Shown piece after piece: positions 22,084 through 34,266 of a DNA stretch of 64,000 bases; positions within the stretch are counted from its first letter, which is position 1, and each line of letters begins with the position of its first letter. The position numbers and the translations under genes are program-made. The notes under the pieces are model-generated. The model was given only the letters and a program-made list of their open reading frames with translations, did no database searches and was not told the DNA's origin. Source of the stretch: Cordia subcordata (taxonomy: Eukaryota; Streptophyta; Magnoliopsida; Boraginales; Cordiaceae); the NCBI GenBank assembly GCA_028554755.1, contig JAPTOF010000024.1, positions 2,728,001 through 2,792,000 of the forward strand. The letters are read 5' to 3'.

Positions 22084-22556
22084 TTACTTATTTAGCTCCC
22101 TCTTTTTTCGAGGATTTTTATCTTTGAAACCAATCAATTTACCACGCTTTTGGTGTGTCATAGACTCATTTGCTAAAGTATTAGTAGATTGCTCTTTTGG
22201 AATATCTATTGTAGCGAAAGCATCTAAAGCTAGAACATGTGACTTAGTCACTCTCTTTGTATCAACGAATGCATCTGGCAATTGTTGAGCAATTTTTTGC
22301 AAATGAATAATTTTTTGAACTTCTAATTCAAATTGATTTGTGCGAGGATCAAAATGATTCATAGATGATGCATTCTATATAATTTCTTGCTTTTCCAACT
22401 TTTGCTTTTCTCCCCTAATGCTGGGAATACTGTTTCGCCAAATTGGCAATCAACAAAGCGTGTTGTAAAATGATTTCCAATTAAAGGTTCAAGATACTTA
22501 ATAATCGATGGACATCCAAAACCAAAATACATTTCCAGTTTTCTTTGTCGTCCCAT
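22084..22556 (-). pseudogene. pol: Copia D integrase C-terminal region and linker to RT
   Basis: Segment 22556-22359 reads YFGFGCPSIIKYLEPLIGNH, then FTTRFVDCQFGETVFPALG, the conserved end of copia integrase (usual YVGFxSPSIIRYLEPxTGDLFxARFADCxFxExxFPxLGG). The next segment (22362-22084, another frame) continues into the charged linker before RT (NHFDPRTNQFELEVQKI). Non-functional because of the frame change. Confidence 0.8.
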
Positions 22557-22646
22557 TTTTATGTACTGTGATGGAGCACTTGGAATATATACTGTGCAAC
22601 CAAAAATTTTTAAATGTGATATTTTGGGTTCTTAACCAAAAACCAA

Positions 22647-23398
22647 TTATAAAGGGAAGTATTTATGATAAGCAGTTGGCCTTATTCGAACATGTGCCAC
22701 AGAATATAATATGATATGTCCCCAAGCAGAACTAGACAACTTAGTTCTCATAAGCATAGGTCTAGCAATTAGTTGCAGTTGTTTAATAAAAGACTCAGCT
22801 AGACCATTTTGAGTATGTGTGTGAGCCACATGATACTCGACTGTAGTCCCAATAGACATACAATAATCATTAAAAGATTAAGATATAAATTCTCTTGCAT
22901 TATCAAGATGAATTTTCTTGATTGTATAATTTGAAAATTATGCATGTAAGCAGATTATTTGTGCAAGAAGTCTAGCAAATGCCACGTTTTGAGTAGATAA
23001 TAAGGAGACATGTGACCAACGTGTGGAGGCATCTATTAATACCATAAAATATCGAAATGGTCCATATGATGGAGAAATATGCCCATATATGTCCCCTTGA
23101 TTTCTTTCTAAATATGCAAGATATTCAACATCAATTTTAGTTGGGAATGACCTTATAATCAATCTCTCTTGGGCACAAGCAGCACATAAATATTCACTGG
23201 ATGATAGGATTTTTGGTTTTTTAATGGGTGCCCACAGGAGTTTTCAATGATTCTTCTCATCATATTGGTGCCTAGATGTCCAAGGCGATCGTGCCAAAGG
23301 TTAAAACTCTTTGGATCAAATATCTTTTCGCTCACCATAACATGTGATTCCACAGGATTTATCTGTGAATAATACAATCTAGAAGATAATGATGGCAA
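22647..23398 (-). pseudogene. pol: Copia D GAG-pre-integrase and integrase core
   Basis: Three reverse segments follow in order. 23398-23159 contains FNLWHDRLGHLGTNMMRRII (WHDRLGH signature intact). 23162-22938 contains GDIYGHISPSYGPFRYFMVL and IDASTRWSHV (first Asp region, the aspartate replaced in GDIYG..). 22859-22647 contains HTHTQNGLAESFIKQLQLIA with the third catalytic Glu kept (NGLAES). The piece carrying the middle Asp (DNAREF type) lies at 22880-22910 and is broken. Confidence 0.82.
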
Positions 23399-23525
23399 TT
23401 TTTTTTAATATGTGCTTTTGCCCAAATATAAGCAATATAATATAGAGATATTCTTTATCACTTTCATTCATGGTTTCAATATAATAACCTTTGTTCCGAA
23501 TATCTCTAAAACTTAGTATATTTCT

Positions 23526-23756
23526 TTACGATCTACTTGAATATAAGGCATTGCTTATTATATTTTCATTCTCTCTAGGAAAAACAATACATGTTCTTCC
23601 AGATCCTTCAATTAGTTTAACAGTACTAGATATGGTATTCACATTTGCTTCAGCTAAATTTAATTGGGAGAAATAGGTTGGATTTTTTAGGATAGTGTGT
23701 GTTGTAGCACTATCTACCAAGCACATTTCTATACCATTGATATCATGGAAGTCCAT
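23526..23756 (-). pseudogene. pol: Copia D protease
   Basis: MDFHDINGIEMCLVDSATTH followed by TILKNPTYFSQL shows the copia protease site DSATTHTIL, in which the usual Asp-Ser-Gly is Asp-Ser-Ala as in Tork-like elements. The frame (first base modulo 3) is the same as gag upstream, suggesting one original gag-pol frame. Confidence 0.8.
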
Positions 23757-23951
23757 ATTTCTTCAAAAAATAAAACAAACATTATAAAAGCATTCGCATA
23801 AAGCTAAAATCCTCCATATTGACCATGACAAGAAAAATGTCTATAAATAAATAAACTAACTTGAACTACATAAAGGTAATCTAAAATTAATGTAAGAGAT
23901 CAGAGTTCTTATGACATGAAAATCAATCAAGATGGACATTCTTGTGACAAA

Positions 23952-24965
23952 TTAAATGTTCAATATTGCCAATAGGGTCCTTGAAAAAATCAAAACAATC
24001 TTGAAAAAATCAAAGCAATCCAAATATGTATAATTAACTTGATTTTCAACAAGATTTGTTTTAGCATCCTTTTTCTTGTCCTTCAATGAAGCTTGGTAAA
24101 GATCCACAAAATATTTAGAGGTACAAAAATTGTGATACCAATGCCTTTTCATGCCACATCTATTGCAGGCATTATCTGTACACTGGAAATATTTGTTTCG
24201 TGGATTTTTACCTTTGTCGTGGTTTCCTTGCCTTTCGAAATTTGATTTATTTGATCAATTATTTTGGCCACGATTTTGACAATGATCACGACCATGATCA
24301 CCACCATGACCACGTCCATGACCATAATTGTTTGATGATGTAGTGTTCACCTCAGGGGACGCAACTCTATTCACTTTAGGGAGTGGTTCTGAGCTAGTTG
24401 GTCGTGGTTGATGGTTTTTCATCAAGGGCTCATTATTTTGCTCCGTAACAAGAAGAAATGAAACTAGCTCAGAATATTTTTCAAAACCACGCTCTCTGTA
24501 TTGTTGTTGTAAGAGCATATTTGATGCGTGACAGGTAGAGAATGTCTTTTCTAACATGTCTTCATCAGTTATCTTTTCTCCGCATAATTTCAATTGTGAA
24601 GTAATTCTAAAAACAGCAAAGTTATACTCGCTTACAGTCTTAAAATCTTGCAATCGCAAGTGAATCCATTCATAACGAGCTTTAGGAAGGATCACTAATT
24701 TATGGTGGTCAAATCTTTCTTTCAAATTTTGCCAGAGAACTTGTGGATCCTTTATAGTAAGATATTCGTCTTTAAACCCTTCATGGAGATGGTGACAAAG
24801 GAGTATTAATGTTCTAGCACGATCCTATAAGGATGCGTTGTTTCCTTCTTTAATTATATCTCTAAGGTTCTCGACATTTAGATGTATTTCAGCATCAATG
24901 ATCTATGATAAGTAATTATTGCTAGAAATATCAAGGGCAACAAATTCAAGCTTTATATTTGACAT
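23952..24965 (-). pseudogene. gag: Copia D gag with zinc knuckle
   Basis: The ATG at 24965 (MSNIKLEFVALDISSNNYL) starts gag; a stop follows after about 19 codons (LS*IIDAEIHL) and another near NNASL*DRART. The frame then stays open at 24725-24255 (KERFDHHKLVILPKARYEW, TVSEYNFAVFRITSQLKLCG) and ends in a Gly/His-rich stretch. In the same frame, CNRCGMKRHWYHNFC near 24140 is the CX2CX4HX4C zinc knuckle, followed by YFVDLYQASLKDKKKD. The frame is continuous with the protease. Confidence 0.85.
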
Positions 24966-25095
24966 TATGGACCTAACATGTATCATGTTAAAAATGCATT
25001 AGTTCATATAACGGAGTGTAAATTAACAAATAACATTACCTTGTGAATTATGAAGGTATAATAAATTTGTCCTATCTATTATTTGTAATGCTCGA

Positions 25096-26940
25096 TGGTG
25101 TGACTTTTTGAGTGCAAGCTCTAAAGACCCGCAAGTGCATGGATTGGTATAGTAGAATGTATGCGAGAGCGGGTGTCGAACCACAAGGAGGCTAGTTGGT
25201 AGAGTAGATTCTGTGCTCGCGTGTCCTAAGGGTGCAGAAAAGAAAGCCTAAACTAAGTATATTTTTGGGATTTTGGATTAACGGGAGCTCAAGAGTAAGA
25301 AAATAAAACTACACTATGAGAATGGAAAGCGAGGAAATAAGCTAATCTAGAGGAAACTGACAAATGCAAAGGTGTTAGGGTGACTTTGACTTATGAATGG
25401 GTGATTCTATACTCAGATGCTATCGGATTAAAGGATGATGGCTTACTATGGTGATTGCTCTTAGCTAGGTTGCTAATTAATACCTTAATTTCCCCCTAGG
25501 ACTCGGTGCGGGTTCGTCTCTAGGCGATGCCTCCTAGAACTACGGTGTGGTCCTTATGACCTAGGGCCTTAAGAGTGACTAACTGGCTCCCTAGGTGACT
25601 TAGAATGAACCTACCGTAGTACCTAAACCATTGGCTAGATTTAAAGCCAAGACCTAGTGTCGCTAAGGTCGATTAAACCTATTCGGAAACCTATTGGCTG
25701 GGTTTAAAGTCAAAGGAGACTCAACCTAGGCTAGCCTTAAATTACTTGCCCTCATTCTAAGATCACTAAAGTGGGATTTTACTTGTTAGCACATTCATAC
25801 ATGTTCTAGGCTAAGGGGTTCGTGAATAATTGGATCTATTCAACTACCAAACGTTGTCATGCACGGATTACATTATTATAAGCAATTAACAACCACCGCA
25901 TATGCATTATTGAAGTCATATTCACTACTAGGCATGCAAGCATACATATAGAGATGAATATAAGCATTACCCATTTCACAGCATCCACATATAAACACAT
26001 AGAAATGATTATAGTATGGATTAGATGTGTTTAGTAACAAATAGACTTCAATTTATATACATGTTATTTATTTAGGCATTTTATCAAACACTTACACATG
26101 AATGAGAAAATAACCATTTGAACAAGAGATCAAAACATGTATATATTAAGCCATCAAATCCCATATCATAAGAGTATATAGTTAACCCATTACATAAGCT
26201 AAATCACCCTACACAAGGCGACTCAATCATAATAGAAAATAGAATGAAAGAGCGATTATGAAGGTTCCCTTTCATCCTAGCTAATCTTGTGCAAATCCCT
26301 TGAGCAAACTTTAATTCAAATGTTTGAAAGCCTCCAAATTGAGTTTGATTCAAGGTGAGAGATGTTTGAGAAAGTGTGTGTGAGGTGGGTAAGAATTAGG
26401 GTTAAATGTGTGAGATGTAGGTGTGAAGTGTGTGTGATGGGTCTAAAAGTCTTCCCCTTTCTCTGTAAAATCGAGCCCAATTTATAGATTTTCGTGCACT
26501 GAGGTTGACCTAGCCGGTCGACCAACTCTAGAAGGGTAGTCGATCGGCATTTTTTGCTAGATCTTTGGACGGCTTGAAAGAGGAACTCGACCGGCAATTT
26601 TTGGTTATTTCTGGAGTAGCTGGCTTTTCTTCTAGGTCGTCCGACTGACTTTTCTTCTTCCATTCTTTGTCTTTTCGGCCTCCGATCTTCTCCTAGATCC
26701 GTGCATCTTCCATCTTTGTCACCCATCAACGTCTAATCTCAATCTTAACCCAAAGTTCACCTAAAGCACAAAATTAAGCATTTAGTATAGCATTTGACTT
26801 AGAAACTCAACTATGTACATTTGTTTACGCTTAAGTTCAATCTAGTATATGTGCTATACTAATGCATCTTCTAAGGCTCAGAACACCTCTTAAACATAGG
26901 CAATTAATAACATAAAGGCACACAAAAACACAACACATCA
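25096..26940 (-). repeat. 3' LTR of gypsy E
   Basis: 1,845 bp, TGGTGTGACTTTTTGAG..CACATCA. In element sense the TATA-like box is at 26481-26488 (TTTATAGA on +), preceded by GTCGACC-type motifs at 26500-26640 including GGTCGACC at 26516-26523. Confidence 0.92.
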
Positions 26941-28300
26941 ACACCCTCAAGCCTTCTCCTTGGTTATCCCCAAGCAAGCCCAATCGCAAGTTTATTTCTA
27001 AAGCGGATGCAATAGATTGCCTAAGGATTGACTCGCTATCAAAGTCAATCTAAGAAGCATGAATGTGGCATTTCTATTGTGGAGAGATCCCTAAATCTCC
27101 TTGGATCCTCCCTCCACTCATACAGGGGTCTCGTTCCTTGTGGAAATTTCCCAAGTAGCCAATCCACCATAAGCCTAGGATTCTAACTCACACACTCGGG
27201 ATGTTGATATTTCGTGCCCCCTCAACTAACAGGGCCTCCCCAACATGCACAAAGCTTCAAAAATAACAAGAGAGAGAATATACAAACACATTGGCTTGTA
27301 AAAAGCCTTATTCACATATCTACAAAGATGATAACAAGTGCTAAGTTGACGTTGTTTCACTTATGCACTTATTAACAAAACTTTTTTGTGCCTTTGGATT
27401 TTTTTTCTTTTTCAATTTTTTTTTTACTTTTGCACCTTTTTTCCTTTTTATTTTTTATTTTTGGATTTTTCATGCTTTGCATTGCATTTACACAACAAGA
27501 AAAGAAAAAGAAAGGCTTTGGCACATCAAAACGAACCAATCAAGGAAGGGCACTCATATCAACAACCCTTTTTCAACACTCTTTCCTACCAAGCTATGGG
27601 GTGGCTATAAGGGATGTTTTTGAAGGTCCTTACTCCCCACAAGTTTCAAGGGTATCCTTTCCAAGACTCGGTTTTCAGTCCACTCTATTCACTTATCCAC
27701 AATGCAACTCATATTCACCAATCAATAAAGTCAATCACAATAGCCAACACAATGATCAACCAAGAAATAAACACTCTACATGCATCAAAATTGAAAAATT
27801 TTCACCATTTTAAGCACATAATGTACATCTACCCTACACAAAGCATATAACAAGAAAATCAAACGCCCACACCCCTAAACCTAAACTTTGCTTGTCCTCA
27901 AGCAAATGAAGTAAACCATATAAACAAGCAAATTCACATTGCAAAGTAAGTAAAGGTGGTGGGGATAGGTAGAAACATGGGAGACAAGTGGAGAAAGGAT
28001 AGATGCAACCTTGCATTGTCTTCAAAGCTCTCTATGCCAATGATAAATGACCATACTACTAAATCTGAAACTCATAATTCACAAACACTCACAAAGAAAA
28101 CAAGGTTAGTAGCATTGCCATGCATGTTTGCATTGGCATGTGCAATAATGAGCAATGATGTATCTTATGGGACTAAGGATCGGGATTCAGCACTTTTGGC
28201 GTAGGTAAAAGAAAAAGAAAGAAAAACAAAAAGAAAGGAAAATGAAACAAGCGAAAAATTGCAAAATTTAACCTAGCTTGTCTCCTAGTAATGCTAACCA
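26941..28300 (-). other. Gypsy E 3' untranslated region with polypurine tract and hairpin copies
   Basis: 1.36 kb between integrase end and 3' LTR. Next to the LTR, ACACCCTCAAGCC (26941-26953) is a decayed polypurine tract on the reverse strand. A second, better copy lies at about 27870-27906 (ACCCCTAAACCTAAACTTTG then CTTGTCCTCAAGCAA); read in reverse it starts with the hairpin TTGCTTGAGGACAAGCAA. T-runs near 27400-27470 produce spurious ORFs. No gene seen. Confidence 0.65.
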
Positions 28301-29500
28301 CTATGCCGTCAGCCAAGTGAACACCAACTCTTCTTCAACCTCTATATAGATAGGGTCCTGAAGCGTTAAAACTTCCACATGAGCCATGTTCGTATCATAT
28401 GCATGCTTCAGGCGTTGCCCATTCACTGTCATCTCTTGGCCATCTTTCAAGTCCTTGATCTTGACCGCTCCGGAAGGGTAGGCAACTAACACTTTATACG
28501 GACCATCCCATCTTAACTTGAGCTTACCTGGAAAGAGTTTTAAACGTGAGTTAAATAACCAAACTTTATCAAAAGGAGAAATTGATTTCTTAAGAATATG
28601 TTTATATGAATTCTCTTCATCCTATCCATATGAAGCTTAACGTTCTCATACGCCTCAAACCTAAGATCCTCCAATTCCGCTAGGTCAAGCTTTCTCTTCT
28701 TACCCGCTCTTGCCAAATCATAGTTTAAGGCCTTGGTGGCCTAATAAGCCCTATGCTTTAGTTTTACCGGCAAGTGACAAGTTTTCCCATAAACCAATCT
28801 ATACAGAGACATACTAATGGGAGTCTTAAAAGTGGTACGGTAGGCCCACAAAGCATTATTTCGCGTAATAGACCAATCTCTCCTATCGAGCCTAACCGTT
28901 TTCTCCAAAATGTGCTTGATCTCCCTATTAGGCATTTCTACTTGTCCACTAGTTTGCGGGTGATAAGGAGTAGCTACCTTATGGGTGACTGAATATTTTC
29001 TCAATAAGGCTTCTAAAGTCTTATGGCGAAAATGCGATCCCCTATCATTAATTAAGACCCTAGGGACTCCAAATCCAGAGAAAATGTTCTCCTTAATAAA
29101 CTTCACCACTACCCTATAGTCATTGGTGCGTGTGGGAGTAGACTCAACCCATTTGGACACATAGTCAATGACCACTAAAATATTGGTACCCAGAGAAATG
29201 TGGAGATGGGTCTATGAAATCTATTCCCTAAACATCAAATAACTCAAATGGAAGAATAGGGGATAAAGGCATCATTTTTCTCCTAGAGATAGACCTAGAT
29301 TGCTGACATTTAACACACTTTTTACAATATTCTTGGGCATCCTTAAAGAGAGTGGGCCAAAATAATCCACATTGCAAGACCTTCGCAGTGGTCTTTTTCC
29401 TATTAAAATGACCTCCACACCTCCCATCGTGACACATGCTTAACACGCTTTCAATCCCGTCCTCGGGCACACACTTGCGAATCATTTGATCCGCATACAC
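28301..29500 (-). pseudogene. pol: Gypsy E integrase
   Basis: Three frames in succession. 29500-29228 has the zinc-binding part (MCHDGRCGGHF..CKKCVKCQQS). 29175-28741 has the core with [12 protein letters not shown] (second Asp region; usual ISDxGSHF), [20 protein letters not shown] (third catalytic Glu kept) and [11 protein letters not shown]. 28492-28301 has the C-terminal [15 protein letters not shown]. The first Asp lies in the gap (about 29195-29225) in a third frame. Two frameshifts at least. Confidence 0.85.
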
Positions 29501-29730
29501 CTTGAAAAGATAGGGATCCTCCTAAAAGAAATGTCTAACTTGTGCTGGGAACCTATCTCTCTCTTTTCCCAATGGGAGGGAAAATGCCTTATGGCAAGAT
29601 AATTGACAAAATGAGCAAACCAAAGTGTGTGATGAGAGACGGCAAACAATTGCTCATTGGGAAATGAATCACGAAAAGGAGATGGATCACTAGAAGATTT
29701 ACTAACAAGACGAGAAAGGTGATCCGCAAC

Positions 29731-30111
29731 TCAATTTTCTCTACCCTTTTTATCCCGGATCTTAACATTAAATTCTTGAAAAAGGAGTGACCACCTAATC
29801 AAGCGGGGCTTAGACTTTCTCTTAGCTAGCAAGTACCTCAATGTCGTATGATCGGCGTAGACAATCACTTTAGACCCTAGGATGTACGACCTAAACTTGT
29901 CAAGGGAGAAGACAACTGCTAGAAGCTCTTTTTCTATGGTGGTATAGTTCTTTTGAGCTTCATCAAGAGTCTTGCTAGCATAGTACACTACATGGGGCAA
30001 CTTATTTATTCGTTGACCTAAAACGGCTCCTATTGCATAATAGGATGCGTCACACATAACCTCAAATGGAAGACTGTAGTGAGGTGGCTGAATGATCAGG
30101 GACGTAGACAA
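29731..30111 (-). pseudogene. pol: Gypsy E RNase H
   Basis: Open for 126 codons: [78 protein letters not shown]. These are the RNase H CDAS, [12 protein letters not shown] and YADHxxLRYL motifs of gypsy elements with the catalytic acids (Asp, Glu, Asp) visible. It ends at a stop in DKKGREN* where the RNase H-integrase link VADHLSRL follows. Confidence 0.88.
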
Positions 30112-30329
30112 TAAAGATTTAAACCTATCAAAAGCTCTAACACACTCATCATCAAACTTAAAGGGAACATCTTATGCTAGGAGCATAGACAAGGGACGCG
30201 CTACATGGCTAAAATCCTTAACCTACGGTAGAATCCTATATGCCTTAGAAATGATCTAACCTCTTTAACACACTTAGGGACAGGCAATTTTCTATCAATT
30301 CTACCGTAGCTGGGTCAACTTGAATTCCA

Positions 30330-31064
30330 CTAGATGAGACAACATGACCCAACATTATCCCTTGTTACACCATGAAGTAGGATTTCTCCTAACTCAACAC
30401 TACATTCTTCTCCACATAGGTCTAAGACTAAAGAGAGGTGACTCAAGCGCTCATCAAAACTATCTCTGAAGACTGAGAAATCATCCATAAATATCTCTAA
30501 ATGCCTCTTACTCATATCACTAAAAATGGCCGTTATACACCTTTGAAATGTCGCTGGGGCATTACATAGACCGAAGGGCATCCTTCTATAAGCAAAAGTG
30601 GCATAAGGGCAAGTAAATGTGGTCTTCTCCTGGTCCTCGGGAAACATGGGGATCTGATTATACCTAGAATAGCTATCTAGAAAGCAATAGTAGCTATGCC
30701 CAGCTACTCTATCTAAAATTTGATCTAGAAAAGGCAATGGAAAATGATCCTTCCTAGTTTTGGAGTTAAGCTTCCTATAATTAATATAAACTCTCCAACC
30801 TGTGGGAGTACGCATAAGGATAAGCCCTCCTATCTCATTCTCCACAACTGTGATCTTGGACTTCTTAGGGATGACTTGGACCGAGGTAACCCACTCACAA
30901 TTGAAGATCAAATAAATAAATCCTGCATATAAAAGCTTAATGATCTCTTTTTTAACTATTTCACTCATGTGTGGGTTTAGCCTCTTTTGCATCTCCCTAG
31001 AAGGAATGGCTGCACCCTCAAGGTGAATACGATGCATGCAAACAGAAGGGTCTATATCTCTCAA
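30330..31064 (-). pseudogene. pol: Gypsy E reverse transcriptase
   Basis: A 244-codon open segment: MHRIHLEGAAIPSREMQKRL, then WRVYINYRKLNSKTRKDHFP, DRVAGHSYYCFLDSYSRYNQ, MPFGLCNAPATFQRC and the catalytic EIFMDDFSVF (Asp-Asp intact). All RT motifs of the Athila type are present in order. The last 30 codons run out of frame, and 30112-30330 (thumb/connection) is frame-broken. The start is internal to a polyprotein. Confidence 0.9.
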
Positions 31065-31076
31065 ATCATCAATTTT

Positions 31077-32571
31077 TCACCCTAAAGCCTTTCTATGTTT
31101 CCTAAAAAACTTTAAGAGACGCTCCTCATGCTCACTTGAAAGATTGGAAGCTATGATAATTGGAAGGGTCTCACTAAGGCCTAGAAAAACATACTTCAAA
31201 TGATCGGGAAGGGGTTTGAGCTTTAAAGATAGGCTAGGCTCAACCAAAGGGGACTCAACCTCAACATCGTCAATGAGGACATCACTAGAATCAAGACTAG
31301 AAGGAACAACCTCAAGTGACTTATCAATAAAAAAACTCTCAACTATGGAGGTAGAAGCTACACACTTCTGCTCTAAGGTCTCCAAATCAAAGCTAGACAA
31401 CAATTCCTTAAATTTTCTCAAATCTTCTCTATCGATCATAGTCCTCTCTACAAAGTCTTCAATGCACAAATCGACCACATCAACTCTAAAGCATTCTTCT
31501 CCATTCTCTTCTCCTGTACTAACCTTATCCACCACCTTGGTAACCTTCATGATGGACCTCAAATTCCCAAATATCATCTCTAATAACCCCAACCTACAAT
31601 GAATAATAACATCCACAGTAGCAAGGAAAGGGCGACTTAATAGAATGGATGTAGAATGTCTAGAGTCATGTCCCAAATCCATATCTAACACTAGGAAGTT
31701 AACACGGTACACGACTCACCTACCTGGACCATAACATTTTCTATCACACCCCTAGGTTTACACTCGGACCTATCAGCTAGCTGAAGAGTAATATGTGTAG
31801 GAGATAACTCACCTAGACCTAGCTACTGATAGACGGCATAGTGAATGAGATTCACACTCGACCCCAAATCTAATAAAGCATGATCAATTTGGGTCTTTCT
31901 AATCCGACAAGGAATAATGAAGGCTCCGGGGTCACTCATCTTAGGCAGAGGCCCGAAGTACAAATAGTACTCACTTTCTCTATAAGCCTCACCTTCTTAG
32001 GAATGTTCGATGATTTACGCTTTCTTGTACAAAGTTCCTTAAAGAACTTAAAATTGGGGGGAACAGAAAGGATCGCATCTATCAAAGGAAGATTGACCTT
32101 AAGGTCCTTAAGATGCTCTAAAATCTTGAAAAACCTAGAATCCTCACTAGGTGTAGGCCTCTCTAAAGCGGATGGGAAGGGAACTCTAGGTGCAACACCT
32201 CTAGACACATAGGATCATCAATAGGCTCCTTTCCCTCCCGATGGGGGGCGGGAAGTACTTTTCTCTCCATGGTATCTAATAGGCTCAACAAGGTCACTAT
32301 GTGGTTTTCTAGACTCAGAAGGACCACTAGGTGCAGGCATTGTAAAGTCAACTCTTATCCTATTATCCACTATCCTACCATTCCTAAGAGTGGTGATAGC
32401 CTTAGCTTGGGCCTGAGGGAGATAAGTGGTATCGATGAAGAAATAAGACTGGACTCTAGGGTTCACATCCAGCTGAGAAGGCAATTTCCCGGGGTCTCTA
32501 ATGCTTAACTGTGTGGCAATCTGCCCTAACTGTGTCTCAAACCTAGCCATTTGCTGCCTATAGCTAGCCAT
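31077..32571 (-). pseudogene. pol: Gypsy E gag-pol linker and protease
   Basis: Read leftward: a Gln/Pro-rich linker (32571-32218; YRQQMARFETQLGQIATQL), a basic helical part (32208-31936; RFFKILEHLKDLKVNLPLID), then the aspartic protease region near 31930-31720 with HALLDLGSSVNLI (the protease Asp-Leu-Gly box). 31712-31077 in another frame follows, holding STSILLSRPFLATVDVIIHC and a long acidic linker to RT. The GRPFLAT motif is SRPFLAT here. Confidence 0.78.
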
Positions 32572-33996
32572 CTTTTGCCTACTATCAGTTAACTCTTGCT
32601 ACTGACTAGCTATTGCCTGCTGTTAATTCTGAATAAACTGCATTAACTTCATCACATCATTGCTAGGAGACTTGGTACTAGAAGGAGCAGGTAAAGCCTG
32701 AGGTTGAGGAGCACTAGTGAGATAGGGCTGATTAAGATGTTAAAAACCTGGGAGATGTTGAAGACGAGGTTGCTTTTGGGGTGGAGCTTGGCATGTGAAC
32801 TAGACTCGTGCTGACCTTGTCTCTAAGAAAATTTTAGGTTGTCCTTCTAACCCAGATTATATGCGTTTAAGTACAGATTGTACTTACGAGAATAACCTTG
32901 AGAAGCACACACTTGCTCTTTCATAAACTCGAGAAACTAGGACACTAAAGGGTAAATTATGATCTCATGAGACAACTCGAAACATAAGGCACAAACTTTA
33001 ACAACTAGTCTTATGATCATGAGATGAAAGAGACAAACAAATGAATTGATCCAACTTATTTGTTAAAACCTATACCTTAGCGGGTAAATCTAAAGTGACT
33101 CTAACCTCACTAACACTGTTCCTATTACCTCCTCGACTAGACCTTTCCATAGCAAAGTTTTGAAATGAATTTTCAGCCATAAACTCTAGTTTCTCCTATG
33201 CCTCAGTTGGTCTCAAAAGATAGAAGCCACCATCGGAGGCAGCACTGACCATCATCCTATTTTGTTTATTTAAGCCTCGAAAGAAGTATTGCAATAGGTC
33301 ATGATTGTCGTGCCCATGGTATGGACATTGTCTAAGAAGGTCTTTGAACCTTTCCCAAGCCTTATGAAAAGATTCTAGATCATGTTGGGAGAAAGTCATA
33401 ATAGCGGTCCTAAGATCGACGGTCTTAGCCATGTGATAGAATTTTTGAAAAAACTTAAATTGAAGCTCAACTTATATAGTAATGCAACCATTAGGTAAGG
33501 AATGCAACCAAGCCCTAGCTTTATCCTTAAGAGAGACATGTGACCTCTTAGGAGACATTAGGGATATGGAGTGTGGAACCCATCTTAACAAAATAAGTAA
33601 TTTGCCCTAGAGGACTCTCATTACTTCTCATGGAGAGGGAAGGAAGCATGACCAACATATTAGGCTTAATCTTGAAATTTGTCTCCCCCAAACGCGGAAT
33701 TTGAATAGCCAAATTAGGCTCAAAGGCTTCAAGGAGAAAGAATTGCCTAAGAGTGGGCTCCTCACCTATAGGTGGTCCAGTCTACGGGGCCCTTGTCTAA
33801 AATGATCTTGGGCTTGATGACCATGGTGATCATGAGGTGGAATAGGATTCATTGGGGGAATGAGAGGATTATGAGGATGATTGGGATTGGCCATCTCCTC
33901 AAGAAGATCTCCTAAATTCCTAAAATGTCAAGCAAATCTATCGAGTTCGGGATTAAGAGAAACTAGGGGATTTCTAAAGGATCTCCTACCAAGCAT
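32572..33996 (-). pseudogene. gag: Gypsy E gag
   Basis: The start ATG at 33996 (MLGRRSFRNPLVSLNPEL) matches the gag start of F (48285) and G (63905). After a stop in RFA*HFRNLGDLLEEM, the Pro/Asn-rich part follows. The gag core at 33432-33196 reads ESFHKAWERFKDLLRQCPYH and HDLLQYFFRGLNKQNRMM, the retrotransposon gag domain. From 33190 down to 32572 the frame is poorly kept. Confidence 0.8.
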
Positions 33997-34266
33997 GAAC
34001 AAAACATCCTAACTCCAGCCACTTCAACCCCCGAAAACTGCAACAATCCTAAGACTACAACAAATAAACCACAATCTTAGAAAGTCTACTAAAAAAAACC
34101 AAAACAAAAGCAAAAATAAATAAGCAAGATAATATAAACAAGAAGCAAGATAAGCAAAAACTAAACAAACTATAAAGAAAAAGCAAGAAAACAAGTAAAG
34201 CAACTTTCAAGAACACAAGCAAAGAATGCAAACCATCGTGCCTCCCTGGCAACGGCGCCAAGAACT
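33997..34266 (-). other. Gypsy E leader and primer binding site (tRNA-Asp type)
   Basis: On the + strand TCCCTGGCAACGGCGCCA at 34243-34260 is the reverse of TGGCGCCGTTGCCAGGGA, complementary to the 3' end of plant tRNA-Asp with one change (GCCAGGGA for GCCGGGGA). The remainder is a T-rich leader in element sense ending with TTTTCGGGGGTTGAAG before the gag ATG. Confidence 0.85.

Noticed and set aside
22025..22288. 87-codon + strand ORF
   Set aside because: Opposite-strand shadow of the copia D integrase-RT linker.
27363..27850. Three overlapping Phe-rich ORFs
   Set aside because: They are produced by T-runs in the 3' untranslated region of gypsy E; no known protein resembles them.
31216..31602. 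128-codon + strand ORF, and the similar 45431-46000 and 46280-46669 ORFs
   Set aside because: Shadows of the gag-pol linker of E and F on the opposite strand; Ser/Thr-rich composition mirrors the acidic linker codons.
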